A stretch of DNA of 64,000 bases. It comes from Acridotheres tristis (taxonomy: Eukaryota; Chordata; Aves; Passeriformes; Sturnidae). Position numbers and translations under genes: made by a program. The stretch's first letter is position 1; the number at the start of each line of letters is the position of its first letter. Under the pieces are notes generated by a model. The model was given only the letters and a program-made list of their open reading frames with translations, made no database searches and was not told where the DNA came from. Positions 33,196-44,600 of the stretch are shown here, piece after piece. The stretch spans positions 7,143,001-7,207,000 of the forward strand of contig CM072908.1 in NCBI GenBank assembly GCA_037013685.1, in the 5' to 3' direction.

Positions 33196-33660
33196 GGGTG
33201 GGTTTTGTGGCTCAGTCCCAGCCCTTTCTGAGCTGCTGCAGATCTCACCCAGCACCAAACCCCGGGTTTTGGGTGGAACCTGTGCTCCCTCCTCTTCCTC
33301 CTCCACCTGCCATCAGCTCCGACGTGCCGTGCTAGGGGACAGGAGGGTTTGGAGTCACCTGGCCCAGCCAGAGCTGAGTGCTTCTCCCTAATTACAGCTT
33401 GTCCTGGGAAAGTGGCACATGATGGAGGGGATCCCACCTGACCATCACAGCCAGGAGCTGGGCAGCCTGTTCTGGGGGCTGCCTTTAGCTTTCCCCCAAT
33501 TCCAGCCTCCATCCTTCCCCAGCGCCAGCCCCTTTTCCCCAATTCCAGCCCGTTCCAAACCCCCCTTAAGCCAGACACGACCCCCAGGAACAGCTGGATC
33601 CCTGCGGGATCCCTGCGGGGCGTCGCTCCTCGCCCATCCTGCAGCACCACTCTGCCAAGG

Positions 33661-33815
33661 AAAGTTTGATAACCTCTCTAAGACGATAATTACAGCTCGT
33701 TAATTACCCCTCGTTAATTACCCTGCATGCAGATTGCAGGCAGGAACCTTTACGAGCCGTGTCAGCCTAATTACCTGCAGCAGGGCGAGACATGGAACCA
33801 GCTATCAAAGCCCGC
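33661..33815. promoter_or_regulatory. Candidate homeodomain-rich enhancer, intergenic
   Basis: Four TAATTA cores (gataattaca, cgttaattacc twice, cctaattacc) plus a tatcaaag TCF-like site within about 150 bp of non-repetitive sequence. It is followed at once by a TTTAGG-type minisatellite. Function is inferred from motif density only. Confidence 0.35.
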
Positions 33816-33834
33816 CGGGCTTGGCTGGGCTTGG

Positions 33835-34085
33835 GCTTCTGGAGGTTTCTTTGGGCCTCTTTGGGTTTCTTTAGGTTTTATTTGGGTTTACTTTGGTTTT
33901 CTTTAGGGTTCTGTTAGGTTTTCTTTCTGATTCTTTTGGTTTTCTTAAGGTTTCTTTCGGTTTATTTAAGATTTGCTTTAGATTTCTTTAGGTTTTCTTT
34001 AGGGTTTTTTTAGGTTTATTTAGGTTCTTTAGGTTTTATTTCGGTTTCTTTAGGTTTTCTTAAGGTTTCTTTGGGTTTTCTTTTG
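33835..34085. repeat. Degenerate TTTCTTTAGGTTT minisatellite
   Basis: About 250 bp of tttctttaggttttctttag units of 11-13 bp; T-rich on the plus strand. Confidence 0.88.
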
Positions 34086-34711
34086 GCTGCACCACCCCAG
34101 ATTGGCAGCGAGGATTTGCATCCCCCATCCCACCTGGGAGCCATCTCCTGCTCTGTCCCATAGATCTCCTGCTCTGCCCCACAGATCTCCTGCTGTGTCC
34201 CAGCTCTGCCCCATAAATTCCCCCCCCCCAGCCCCAGCACAGTCCCGGCTGTGCCCCAGCGCCTCCATCCTGAATTCCGGCCAGGAACGGGCACGGCCGG
34301 GCATGGGCACGTGTTGGCACCACCTGAACGCGAAGGGGCAGCCCGGAGGGCTCCGGGGAACATTCCCCTCCCATTCCCTGGAATTACGTGCCTGCGGCCG
34401 GAACGACCCCCGGACCCCCGAGCGGGCACGCAGGGAGAGCAAATCTCCGAGTTGCAGCTTCGGGAAAGCCCTCGGGAATGGCGCTGTTCTCAAACCCCAG
34501 GTTGGGATCTGCTCCCACCTCCTGGGAATTCACCGGCAAACCGCGATAGATCCAGGGATAAACCAGGATCCCTCCCGATCACAGCCGCGGGATATCTCCA
34601 TGGAAAAACCGAATTCCAGTGGAAATGATCCCCATTAACTCAGATTCCCTGTTTTGCCAGCCCTGAACTTCCCAGCTCCTTGCCTGGATGCTCATCCGGG
34701 ATATTCCTCAC

Positions 34712-34800
34712 CAGAATCCCGGAATTATTTGGGCTGGAAGGGCTTCAAATCCCACCCCATTCCCCCTCATTCCATTGGGGGATTCCAGGGAGAGGACGAT
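34712..34800 (-). mobile_element. CR1 3'-end fragment, antisense
   Basis: agaatcccggaattatttgg, gctggaagggcttcaaatcc and caccccattccccctcattc match the antisense CR1 3' end. Confidence 0.7.
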
Positions 34801-35615
34801 CCCTATAAATACCAGGAACATGCATCACCAAGGTGGGAAGCCCGGGCTAGGAAAGGGAAGCCCGAAAGGGATGGAAATAAGGAACATCCACCTGAGCTCT
34901 GCTGTTGCTCGCTAATTGCTTGTGGCTTCCAGGATCTAGGGCAGCAGTTTGGGCTGGAAAATGAATATTTAGCCGGGTGTTAATAAACGACGCAAGCCCC
35001 GCGTGGGCGGGAATCGCTCCCGAGCGGCCCGGGGTGACAAAACCAGCTCCGAGCTCCCTTTAGCAGTCACTGCTTCCCATTTCCCTTTGAAAATAAGCAG
35101 GAGGGAGAAAAAATGGAGAATTCTGCTCTTGCCTCAGGGCTGGGAAAGCGGGAGCACGCAGGGATTTTCCCTAGAGAGTAGAAAGAGGGGGTGAAATGCA
35201 CCGCAGGGATGCGGCCAGATCCCAAAACGCCTTGGGGATCCCGGGTTGGGGTCAGGGAGGCGAGGAGGGACCGGGAGCTGGGGACAGCTGGGGGAGCTCC
35301 TTGCCCAGGTCTGGGAGCCGACCAGGCCTGGGGCCAGCTGCCCTCCCTCCCTCCATCCCTGTTCCTCGCTGTCCATCCACCCCTGTCCATCTCTGTCCAT
35401 TCCTCCCTGTCCACCCCTGTCCATCTCTGTCCCTCCCTCCCTCCCCCCAGACCATTTTCAGAGCTTTCCGAGGTCCAGCCCAGCCGCCCCCTCGCTCCGA
35501 TTGTCATCCCAGCCCCGCGAGCCCCGTGAGGAGGAGGAGGAGGAGGGAGCCCGGGCCGGGGGAAGGAGCAGCAGTGACTGAGGGCTGTGCGGGGCAGGTC
35601 CCGGTGCCGGTGCCC

Positions 35616-38600
35616 ATGGCCAGGGAGATGCCGGGGGAGCCCCGCACGCTGCGGCTGCAGCACGGGAACCGCATCGAGGCCCTGTGCGTGCTGGGCGGCC
35701 ACGTCCGCGCCGACGTGTTCGGGTGAGAGGGACCCCAAAACTCCCCTTCCTCCTCCACCTTCCCCCTGTTTTGCCTTCTGCAAATCCCTGCTCCTCATTT
35801 TTCCTCCTGTTTTCCCAAACCCCGCAGCTGTTGGGCAGCCACATCCATGCCGATGTCCATGGATAAGTAGGACCCCCAGGAAACTTCCTTTCCTCCTCCT
35901 CCTCCATCTTTCTCCTCACCTTTCAACCCTGCTTTTCCCTCTGAGAATCCTGGCTCCTCACTTTCGCTTTTACAAATCCCTGCTCCTCCTCTTTCTTCCT
36001 GCTTTCCCAAACCCAACAGCTCCTGGGCAGCTACACCGATGTCCACAGATAAGTGGGACCCTCAAAACTTCCTTTCCACCTTCACCTTTCTCTTCACCTC
36101 TCCCCCGGTTTATCCCTCTGGGAATCCCTGTTCCTCGTTTTTCCATCTGCTTCCCCAAATCCCACAGCCCCGACACCGTTTTGATGCAATTTGTGGGCAA
36201 AACCCTCCCCGGGCTTTGCAGAGCTGCACAAATCCCTGGAAAGCTTTGACCATGCCTGGATTTGCCCCAGTCTGACCCGCTGGGGTCAGCAGACCCAGAG
36301 ACACCTCGAGGAGCTGCTGGAGAGCAGAGGGATGAGCAGGAGCCCGGGGAGGGACTGCAAAATTAGGGAAGAACACAAAATCTCACGACCAAAACCTTGG
36401 GAAAGTGGGAAATCCCCACAGCGCAAACCCCGCTTCCCTAAAACAAACCCAACGCTGAACTTGGGGAATTGTTCCCCCCAAGGGAAAAAGAAGGTGAAAA
36501 GCTCATTCCAGCTGGATTCTGGTCGGTGCTGCTGTTGCAAATCCCAGCCTCGATATTCAAGACAAGCAATGCAGTCCCAGCTCCCCTGGCACCTCTCCAG
36601 GCCAAATCCTTTCCCAGCGGGATCCCCAGATCCAAGCAACCAGGAAACTAAACCAGTTTTTCTATGTGTAATTAAAAGCAATTTAAGGATTTAAGGAACA
36701 CCCAGGAGGGAGCAAAGGAGTGCTCGGATTTCCTCCCCCCTTGCCAAGGGTGCGGGTTTGGTGGGACTGGTGGCATCCAAGAAACCTGATCAATGCAAGC
36801 TCTCAGATATCGGGGCAAAGAGCCCAAAAATAATAACCTGGAAAGGCAGGGAAATTTGGGAAAAGGAGCCAAGAGAGGGGAAGAGCAAGGGCACATCAGA
36901 CTGGGAGCACGGCAGCACTGACAGCTTTGGGGCTGGATAAACCCCCCCAGAAATGAGAGTTCTCCTTGGAAAAGCCTCTCAGAGGGATGGCCACAGTGTT
37001 TTGAGGAGTTGTTAAACACCGGGCTGGAAAAAAGCAGGGATTTCTGCATGGAAGTGGGAAGCCAGTTTGGTTGGGATTATTAGAGATCCTTACCCACAGC
37101 GACGTCTGCAAACACTCATGGGACTAAACTGGCCCTAAACCCGGGCTAATTCCAGTTCCCATGCAGGAGCAGGGCAGGAAGGTGCCAGCGGTGAGCGTGG
37201 AGACGCCAGCGTGCCCGGTCTTGGCCGCGCTCCGGGCAGTGAATGAATCCCGGTGGGAACGCTGTGCTGGCCCTGAAAATCCCTCAAAATTCCGGGTGTT
37301 TCTGGCAGGGCGGCCCCCGCCGGGGCCGTGGCCTTTGGCGTGAAGCACACTGAGGGGGTCAGCGTGGATGTGCTGTTCCGCGGCCGCGCCGAGCCCGAGG
37401 CCGTGTCCGGAGCCGGCATGCGGTGGCCACTGGACGAGGGAACGGTGCTGAGGTTCAGCATGAGCCGGGCCAGCTCCGAGGTCAACGACAACAAGGTGAG
37501 GAGGGGGATCTTGGGATCCCTCCACAGAGGGAGAACATCCTGCCCCAACATGGGGTTTGGGGTTCACAGGTCACCGTCAGCTTTTACGCAGATGGAGGGA
37601 AGCCCATCAACCAAGCTGGGGTGTTCCTCACGGGTGTTGGTGAGTCCAGAGCTCCAGGAGTCCATCCTTGTCCCCTGTGCCTGGAGCAGAGGCAAGGATG
37701 GGGACAGCAAAGCCAGGTTTGCTGGGTCTGAGGGTTTGGCAGCCAAGCCCTTTACCCTGCCTGGGGATGAGGCAACTCTGTCCCCGCAGGGATCTCCCTG
37801 GACGTGGACGCGGATCGGGATGGGGTGGTGGAAAAGAACAGCCCCAACAAGGTACCCCAGCCCCCCCCTACCCCATGGAAAATCCACAGGCTCAGTGGAT
37901 CCTGAGCTCACTGAGCCCCAGGGGATCTTTAGGCAAGCTGGGCCTGGGGACCAGAGGGACACGGGGCCATCCTGCTGGTCAGCTGTGACAAGGAGTTCCC
38001 CTTCATTCCGCCCTCCGACTGCGACAGCGAGCAGGTGTTCAACAGGGAAGGTAACAGCTCCCCAAATGCCCTGCCCCCAAATCCCCCTTGTCCCCTCTCT
38101 GTGACCTTTCCTGAGAGGGACCCAGCCCAGCACCCAGGCCAGGACCCAGCTGCTCCACACCAGCTGCTGAGCAAGCTTCCCACGTGGGAATTTCTGTGGA
38201 ATTAATGCCGCGCCAACTCACTGGAGCCAGGCAGGGCCGGGGAACGGCTGCGGTTCCAGGGCTGGCTCAGCGCGGGCCAGGGATGCTCCACGCAGGTGAG
38301 AGGAGCACGGGGTGAGCCACGAGGCCGGCAGCCAGGAATCCACCCACCCGTTCCTGGAAAACCCAGCCCACGCAGCATTCCGAGGTCACGGACTGGCTGT
38401 GCCAGGGATGGGCAGGGAGAAGGGAAAAGGGCATTTGGGTCACAGCCCACAGGAACAAGCTCTGGTTTGCCAGGGTGCCCAGGCTGGTGGCAAAGGAAGA
38501 TCAGGTTTCTTGGGAAGAAGACCCAAACCCCCGGAGGAACATGGAGAACACTGCCCAATTTGTTTTGTTTGCCCCCAGATCTGCTGGACATGGCTCAGAT

Positions 38601-41600
38601 GGTGCTGAGGACAGAGGGGCCCCAGCGCCTGCCCCGGGGCTATGAAATCGTCCTCTCTGTGTCTGTCAATGACGCTGACAAAGTTGGGGTCTTCCATGTG
38701 CAGAGTAAGGCCTTCCTCAGCTCTTCCAGCTCCCCTTCCTCCTCTGCCTCTTTCTCCTTTTCCCCTTCCTTCTCTTCCCCTTCCTCTTCTCCTTCTTCCT
38801 CTCCCCTTTCCTCCTGTTTCCCTTCCTCCTGTTTCCCTTCTTCCTCTTCCTTTTCCTCCTCTGCCTCTTCCTCCTCTTCCCCTTCCTCCTTTCCCCTCCC
38901 TCCTCTGCCTCTTCCTCCCATTCCTCTTTCTCCTCTCCCCCTTTATTTTCTGCCCCTTCCTCCTCTTCCTGTTCTTCCTCTGCCCCTTCCTCTTCTGCCT
39001 CATCTTCCTTTTTCCCTTTTTCTCTTCTTCCTCTTCCCCCTTCCTCTTCCCCTTCCTCCTCCTTCCTGATGACTTTGAGGTCCCCACAAGCCCTTCCCTT
39101 CCCATCTCTGGCCTTGTCCTCTCCATGCCCTTCAGACCATGCCTCCAGCATCCCTTCCCCACTTCCCCCCATCTTTCCCTCTTTTCCATCAGGTGGAAAA
39201 CTCTGGGGGTGAACAAGCAGAGGGAGGGGGACAAAAAGGCCATGCAGCAAAGGAGTGGCTGCAAACAGCCCGGTGTGTTTTTTTAAAAAGGGGGGATTTA
39301 AATATAAATAACGTTTGTTTGGCTACCTGAGAACTGAACAGGTGCAGGGGCTGGGAAGTGAAAATGAGGAAAGAGAAGCTGCTTTTGTCCCATTTTCCTC
39401 CAGCTGGGTGAGTTCAGCTCCATCTCCCGGCTCCCAGGAGAGCCCAGGGACGTAAGGCCGTCCATGCCCAAGGAATTCCACCTGCTGGTTCTGTTTTGGG
39501 GTAAAAAGAGGGAGAATAAATCTCAGGAAGTGCTGGGTAACAGAGCCCACTGCTGCAAACTTCATGTGGTTTGGGTTTCTTTCTTTTTTTCCTCTGTTTT
39601 TAAATTATTTATTTTTCTGGTTCCTGCTTCCCCAGTGTTTCTCACTCCTGGTGGGTTAAACAAAGAGGGGGTAAAGAGATAAATGCAGGTGTTTTTCCAG
39701 AAAATTGAATCATCTCCATTAAAAATAACAATAAATAAGAAGATAAATTGGGATTTTTTACAGAAAATGGAATTTCCATTAAAAACAAGGATAAATAGAG
39801 AGATAAATTGGGATGTTTTTTCAGCTTATGGAATAATTCCCAGCTGCCAGCAGGGCTGGGGTGTTAAACTGGAGGTCACCCAGCTGCTTTATCCATGCCA
39901 GCAGCACGCTCCAGAGCACATCTCCTCATCCCTCACTGTGGGCACCAGGATTTATTTTCTGGGAATGAAATCCTTCACCCAGACAGGAATGTGCTGTGGA
40001 GGAGCTCGGGCTCATCACTCCATTCAGGGGGAGTCCAGAGCATTGTCCTCCTGTGGAGGGGCAGAAACTCCATGAGAGCATTTCCCAAGGGCTCCTCCAT
40101 CCAAAAAAATACCGGCCAGTGGCATGTCCCCTCGTCCCTCTTGTCCATGACAAAATTCCAACTCCCTCAACTCCTGCTTCAAGGGGTCTCACACCTGGAT
40201 CTCCTCAGGGATCTGATCTCAGCCATCCCCTAGAAATGCACCCCAAAAACGCACAGGGAGCCTCAGGGAAAGCTGTGCTCCCTCCACCCCAGTGTCTCCA
40301 AACACCCTTGGTTTCAAAAGGGAATTTCTGGGTGGAAGCACCCCCAGATCTTCCTGCTCCCTTTTCCCGACCCTGTTGAGCGTGGGAGCTCTTTGCCCGA
40401 AGAAACGGGTGAATAATCCCGATGAACCTGGGGATTTGCCCGTGTTCCCGTTCCTGGCAGATCCCTTCTTCGGGCAGCGCTATGTACAGGTGCTGGGCCG
40501 CAGGAAGCTCTTCCACGCCGTGCCCTACCCTGGCGGCGCCGCTGAGCTCGGCTTCTTCGTGGAGGGGCTGCGCTTCCCCGACGAGACCTTCTCCGGGCTG
40601 GTGTCCATCCACGTCAGCCTCCTGGAGCCGCTGGCCGAGGTCGGGAACCTCCGGGAACTCCCGGGAACCGGGCAGGTGGGGGGCTGCACCCAGGAGATTG
40701 GGATGGTGCTGGAATAGAGAGCGATCCCATTAACCAATCCCAAAAATTACTTCAGGGAAGGGTGTCTGGGGGAACGTCTCTGATTTCTGCTTGGCTCCCT
40801 CAGGGCATCCCTCACTCACCGATCTTCACGGACACTGTGGTGTTCCGAGTGGCTCCATGGATCATGACCCCCAACACCCTGGCTCCGGTGAACCTCTTCG
40901 TGTGCAGGTACAGGTGGTGCTTCCTCAGCCCCACTGGTCCTGGGGCCAGGCTGGGAACGGGCTGGGAGCAGGGAATTGCCAATCTTTCCACCCCTTTCCA
41001 CCCCTTTCCACCCCTTTCCACCCCTTTCCATCCTCTCCTCCAGCATGAAGGACAACTACCTGTTCACCAAGGAGATCCAGAGCCTGGTGGCCAAGGCCAG
41101 CTGCAAGCTGAAGGTTTGCTTCGGCTACATTAACCGTGGTGACCGCTGGATGCAGGTAGGGGGGCTCCAAAAACCGGGAAAACCCTTCCATGCTGGTGCC
41201 CCACGTGGGATTTCCTCCCTTCCCAGGATGAGATCAGGCTCGGCTACACCCACGCTCCCCACAACAGCTTCCCAGTGGTGCTGGACTCCCCTCGGGAGAG
41301 AGGGATGGAGCAACTCCCCGTCAAGGAGCTGCTGGTGAGTAGAAGGTTCCCTGCATTCCCTGCAGAGAAGCTCCTGGGGTCCACACCCAGCTCATGTTCC
41401 CATTTCCAGAATCCTCCTTGCCCTCGGCTCCATGCATGCCTGGAAATTGCCTGGAAAATGAGAGCAGCATGCAGATTCCCTCCCAGCCACTTCCAGCCTC
41501 ACCCCCTCATCCCTCATCCCAGCCCTCCGTAAAAGCTCTGATCCAGAGGGGAGTGGAGGAGCCAACACCCCTGGGAATGAAAGGCTCCTGCCAAGCTCTA

Positions 41601-44600
41601 GGATGGGATTTCTCCCCTCAAGCATCCCAGGGATGGGTTGCGTTTTCCTTTCCTCCTCCATGCCTGGGAATATCTCAGCTGCTTCTGAGGGGAAGCGGGT
41701 GAGGGTCAGTTTACTTCCTCAGAAGAGAACAGGGTGCAGCCAGTGCCAGGAACATCCCTGTGGGCTCCTTGGCCAAGGAAAAGGGCCAGAGCAAACCTGG
41801 GATGGGACATTTTGGGAGAGCCCAGAATGGAAAAAAGCTGGATTGGGCGATCCCTTGGAGATACCCCCACGGGGGAAGGGCAGGACACCCCCAGGCAGCC
41901 ATGGAGTCACTGTCCCCAACTCCCAGCCAGGAGCTGGAGCAGCCCCATCCCCAGCAGGAATGGGGGACAAGGACAAATCCCAGCTTTTGTCCCTCTGGGG
42001 AGAGCTAGGGGCTTTCAGGAGTGCTGAAATCCATCGTTTCTCATGCCTGGCATGGGAACATCCAGTCCTGGATTCATCCAGCGAATCCGCCAGGCGGTTG
42101 CACAGATCTGCCCTCTTTAGGAATTGCCCTGCCTCGTATTTAGGGCAGCAATTTCAGCCTTGGGAGCTGCTTACATTATCCTCCAATTTCTGCTTTGAAG
42201 CCTGCCCTAATCCCCAGCCCGACCTTTCCAATCTCATTTTCCAACTAGGAATACTTAGGCTGACGCCACGGGCACGGGTCAAACCCTGAGCCCCTGGAAA
42301 CCCATGCCAGGGAAAAGGAGACGGGAGGGAATTATCCCCTCAAAATCAGGGTGGAACTGATAGGACTTGAATGTGACCTGCAAACCTGGGATGAACTAGA
42401 GCCCTGACAGTTGAAACCGGGCAGGCCCCGTGGTTTTATTAAACTGAAATGTGTTGGGAGCAGGTGGCTCATGCTCAGGCCCTCCCTCAGCACCCAGGGA
42501 AAAAGGGATCTGATCTCAGCCATCCCCCAGAAATGCACCCCAAAAACGCATGGGGAGCCTCAGGGAAAGCTGTGCTCCCTCCATCCCAGTGTCTCCAAAC
42601 ATTCTTGATTTCAAAATGGAATTTCTGGGTGGAAGCACCCCCAGATCTCCCTGCTCACTTTCTCCAACCTGTATATTTGGGTTATCCCTATGGAAACCCA
42701 ACCCTGATAAGTGACTGGGATTTAACTCAAACCTCAGGGACACCTGATCTCATCCCAGGGGCTGCCGTGTGCTCCAGGCCTGCGTCAACTCCAACCGGGG
42801 CACGGGGAAAATGGAATTTTGGTCCCATCTCTGCCGTTTTTGTCGTGTTTTTAACACTCCCTCAGGCTTTGGCATGCAGAGCTGAGCGCTAATTACCCCT
42901 GCACACACAGATCCTCCTATCTCAGATATATTAAGTCCTGGAAATCAGGGCTTAAGCAGGATTTAAGTGCTGTGCAGCCCTTGGGGTGGCTCTTAGCCCA
43001 GGGCAGAGTCACCCTCGGGGGCTGGAGTTCACCTCCTCCCAGAGGCAGCCAGGAACTTTGCTCGGGGCTGCCTAATTGGCTTAATGTGGACACTTAAACC
43101 TTGGCTTAATGTGAACATTTAAACCTTGGCTGGGGAGAACAGAGGAGATCTGGTCTGGTTTAATGTGGACACTTAAACCTTGGCTGGGGATGACAGAAGA
43201 TATCTGGTCCCAGCTCCAGGGCTCTGCTCCTGGCTTGTCCCGTTTTTTCCTGCCCCTCCATGACCCTGAGACCTTTCTCCTCCTGCCTTTCCTGTCCCCT
43301 TGTTGTCACTGTGCTCCCACACAGGAGGACAAAACCACAGAAGCAGCAGGGGCTCAGGGCACTTCCTCTTTGCCCAGGGCCCCGATTTCGGCTATGTGCA
43401 CAAGGAGCCCCTCTTTGAGGCCGTGGCCAGCCTGGACTCCTTTGGGAATGTGGAGGTCAGCCCACCCGTGTCCGTGGCTGGCAAGGAGTATCCTTTGGGA
43501 AGGATCCTCATTGGCAGCAGCTTCCCTGCGTAAGAGAGGGGGGAAATGCGTATTTGGGGGCAAAGCACCCTGAAATACCACCAAACTCGGGGTAATTGGG
43601 TTAATCAGCCACTGCCTGCGCAAGGTGGTGCCTCCCAGGTTCCTCCACCTCAGTGGCAGTTTATATCCGAGCATCCAGGCAGATGTTGAAGGGAATATAC
43701 CCCAATCTGAGTGTCCAGGCAGATGTTGATGGGAATATCCCCGAATCTGAGTATCCAGGCAGATGTTGATGGGAATGTCCCCCCAATCAGAGTGTCCAGG
43801 CAGGTGTTGATGGGAATTTTCCCCCCAGATCCGCAGGCCGCAGGATGACCAGGCTGGTGCGGGATTTCCTCTATGCCCAGCACGTCCAGGCCCCTGTGGA
43901 ACTCTATTCTGACTGGCTGGCCATGGGCAAAGTCAACGAGTTTGTCACCTTTGTCCCCACCTCTGACAAAAAGGTACTCCCAGACCCCCCATGCTGCCCC
44001 TGGGCTCCTCCTCCAGGTCACCAATCTCACTGGGAAAACCCCGGAGTTCCTTCCTTTGCCACCCCCAGCCAGTGTTTGCTTGGGTTTCATTCCTCACCCC
44101 AAAAGGAGGGATGTGAGCACAAAAAAAGATATTTGCTGGGCTATTAATGAACGTAAATAGAAGGGAAAAGATACCTGCAAAGGTATCCAATAAATTCCAG
44201 TCTTAAGATTCCTAGGGGTTTGCAGCAGCTTAGCATCTCCCAGAGCTTTTCAGAACATTTCCCTATCTTGTGCTTTCCTGTTTCTGACATGACTTTCCCC
44301 TCAAGGAAACCAAGCCTTGACCTGGATGTCTCAAAAGGGAATATTTAGGCCTCCAAACCCTCCATGGGTTAAACGAGGCACTAGATAACAGCAAAGACTC
44401 CCGATTTTAAGAGTTTCAGCTCAGGTGTTTGCAGAAGTGAGTCCCTGGGGCTGCAGGGCCGCAGCTCACCCCAGCCGTGTTCCCGCAGCGATTCCGGATG
44501 CTGCTGGCCAGTCCAGCCGCCTGCTACCGGCTCTTCCGCGAGAAGCAGAAGGAGGGACAGGGAGAAGCCACCATGTTCAAAGGCAAGGGGACACAGCCGG

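Noticed and set aside
33835..34085. Interstitial telomere-like repeat
   Set aside because: Units are TTTCTTTAGG-like and degenerate, not the vertebrate TTAGGG; treated as an ordinary minisatellite.
38440..39264. Lys/Glu-rich minus-strand frame of 274 codons
   Set aside because: Antisense of the polypyrimidine tract in PADI2 intron 6; low-complexity EEEGKRRK peptide.
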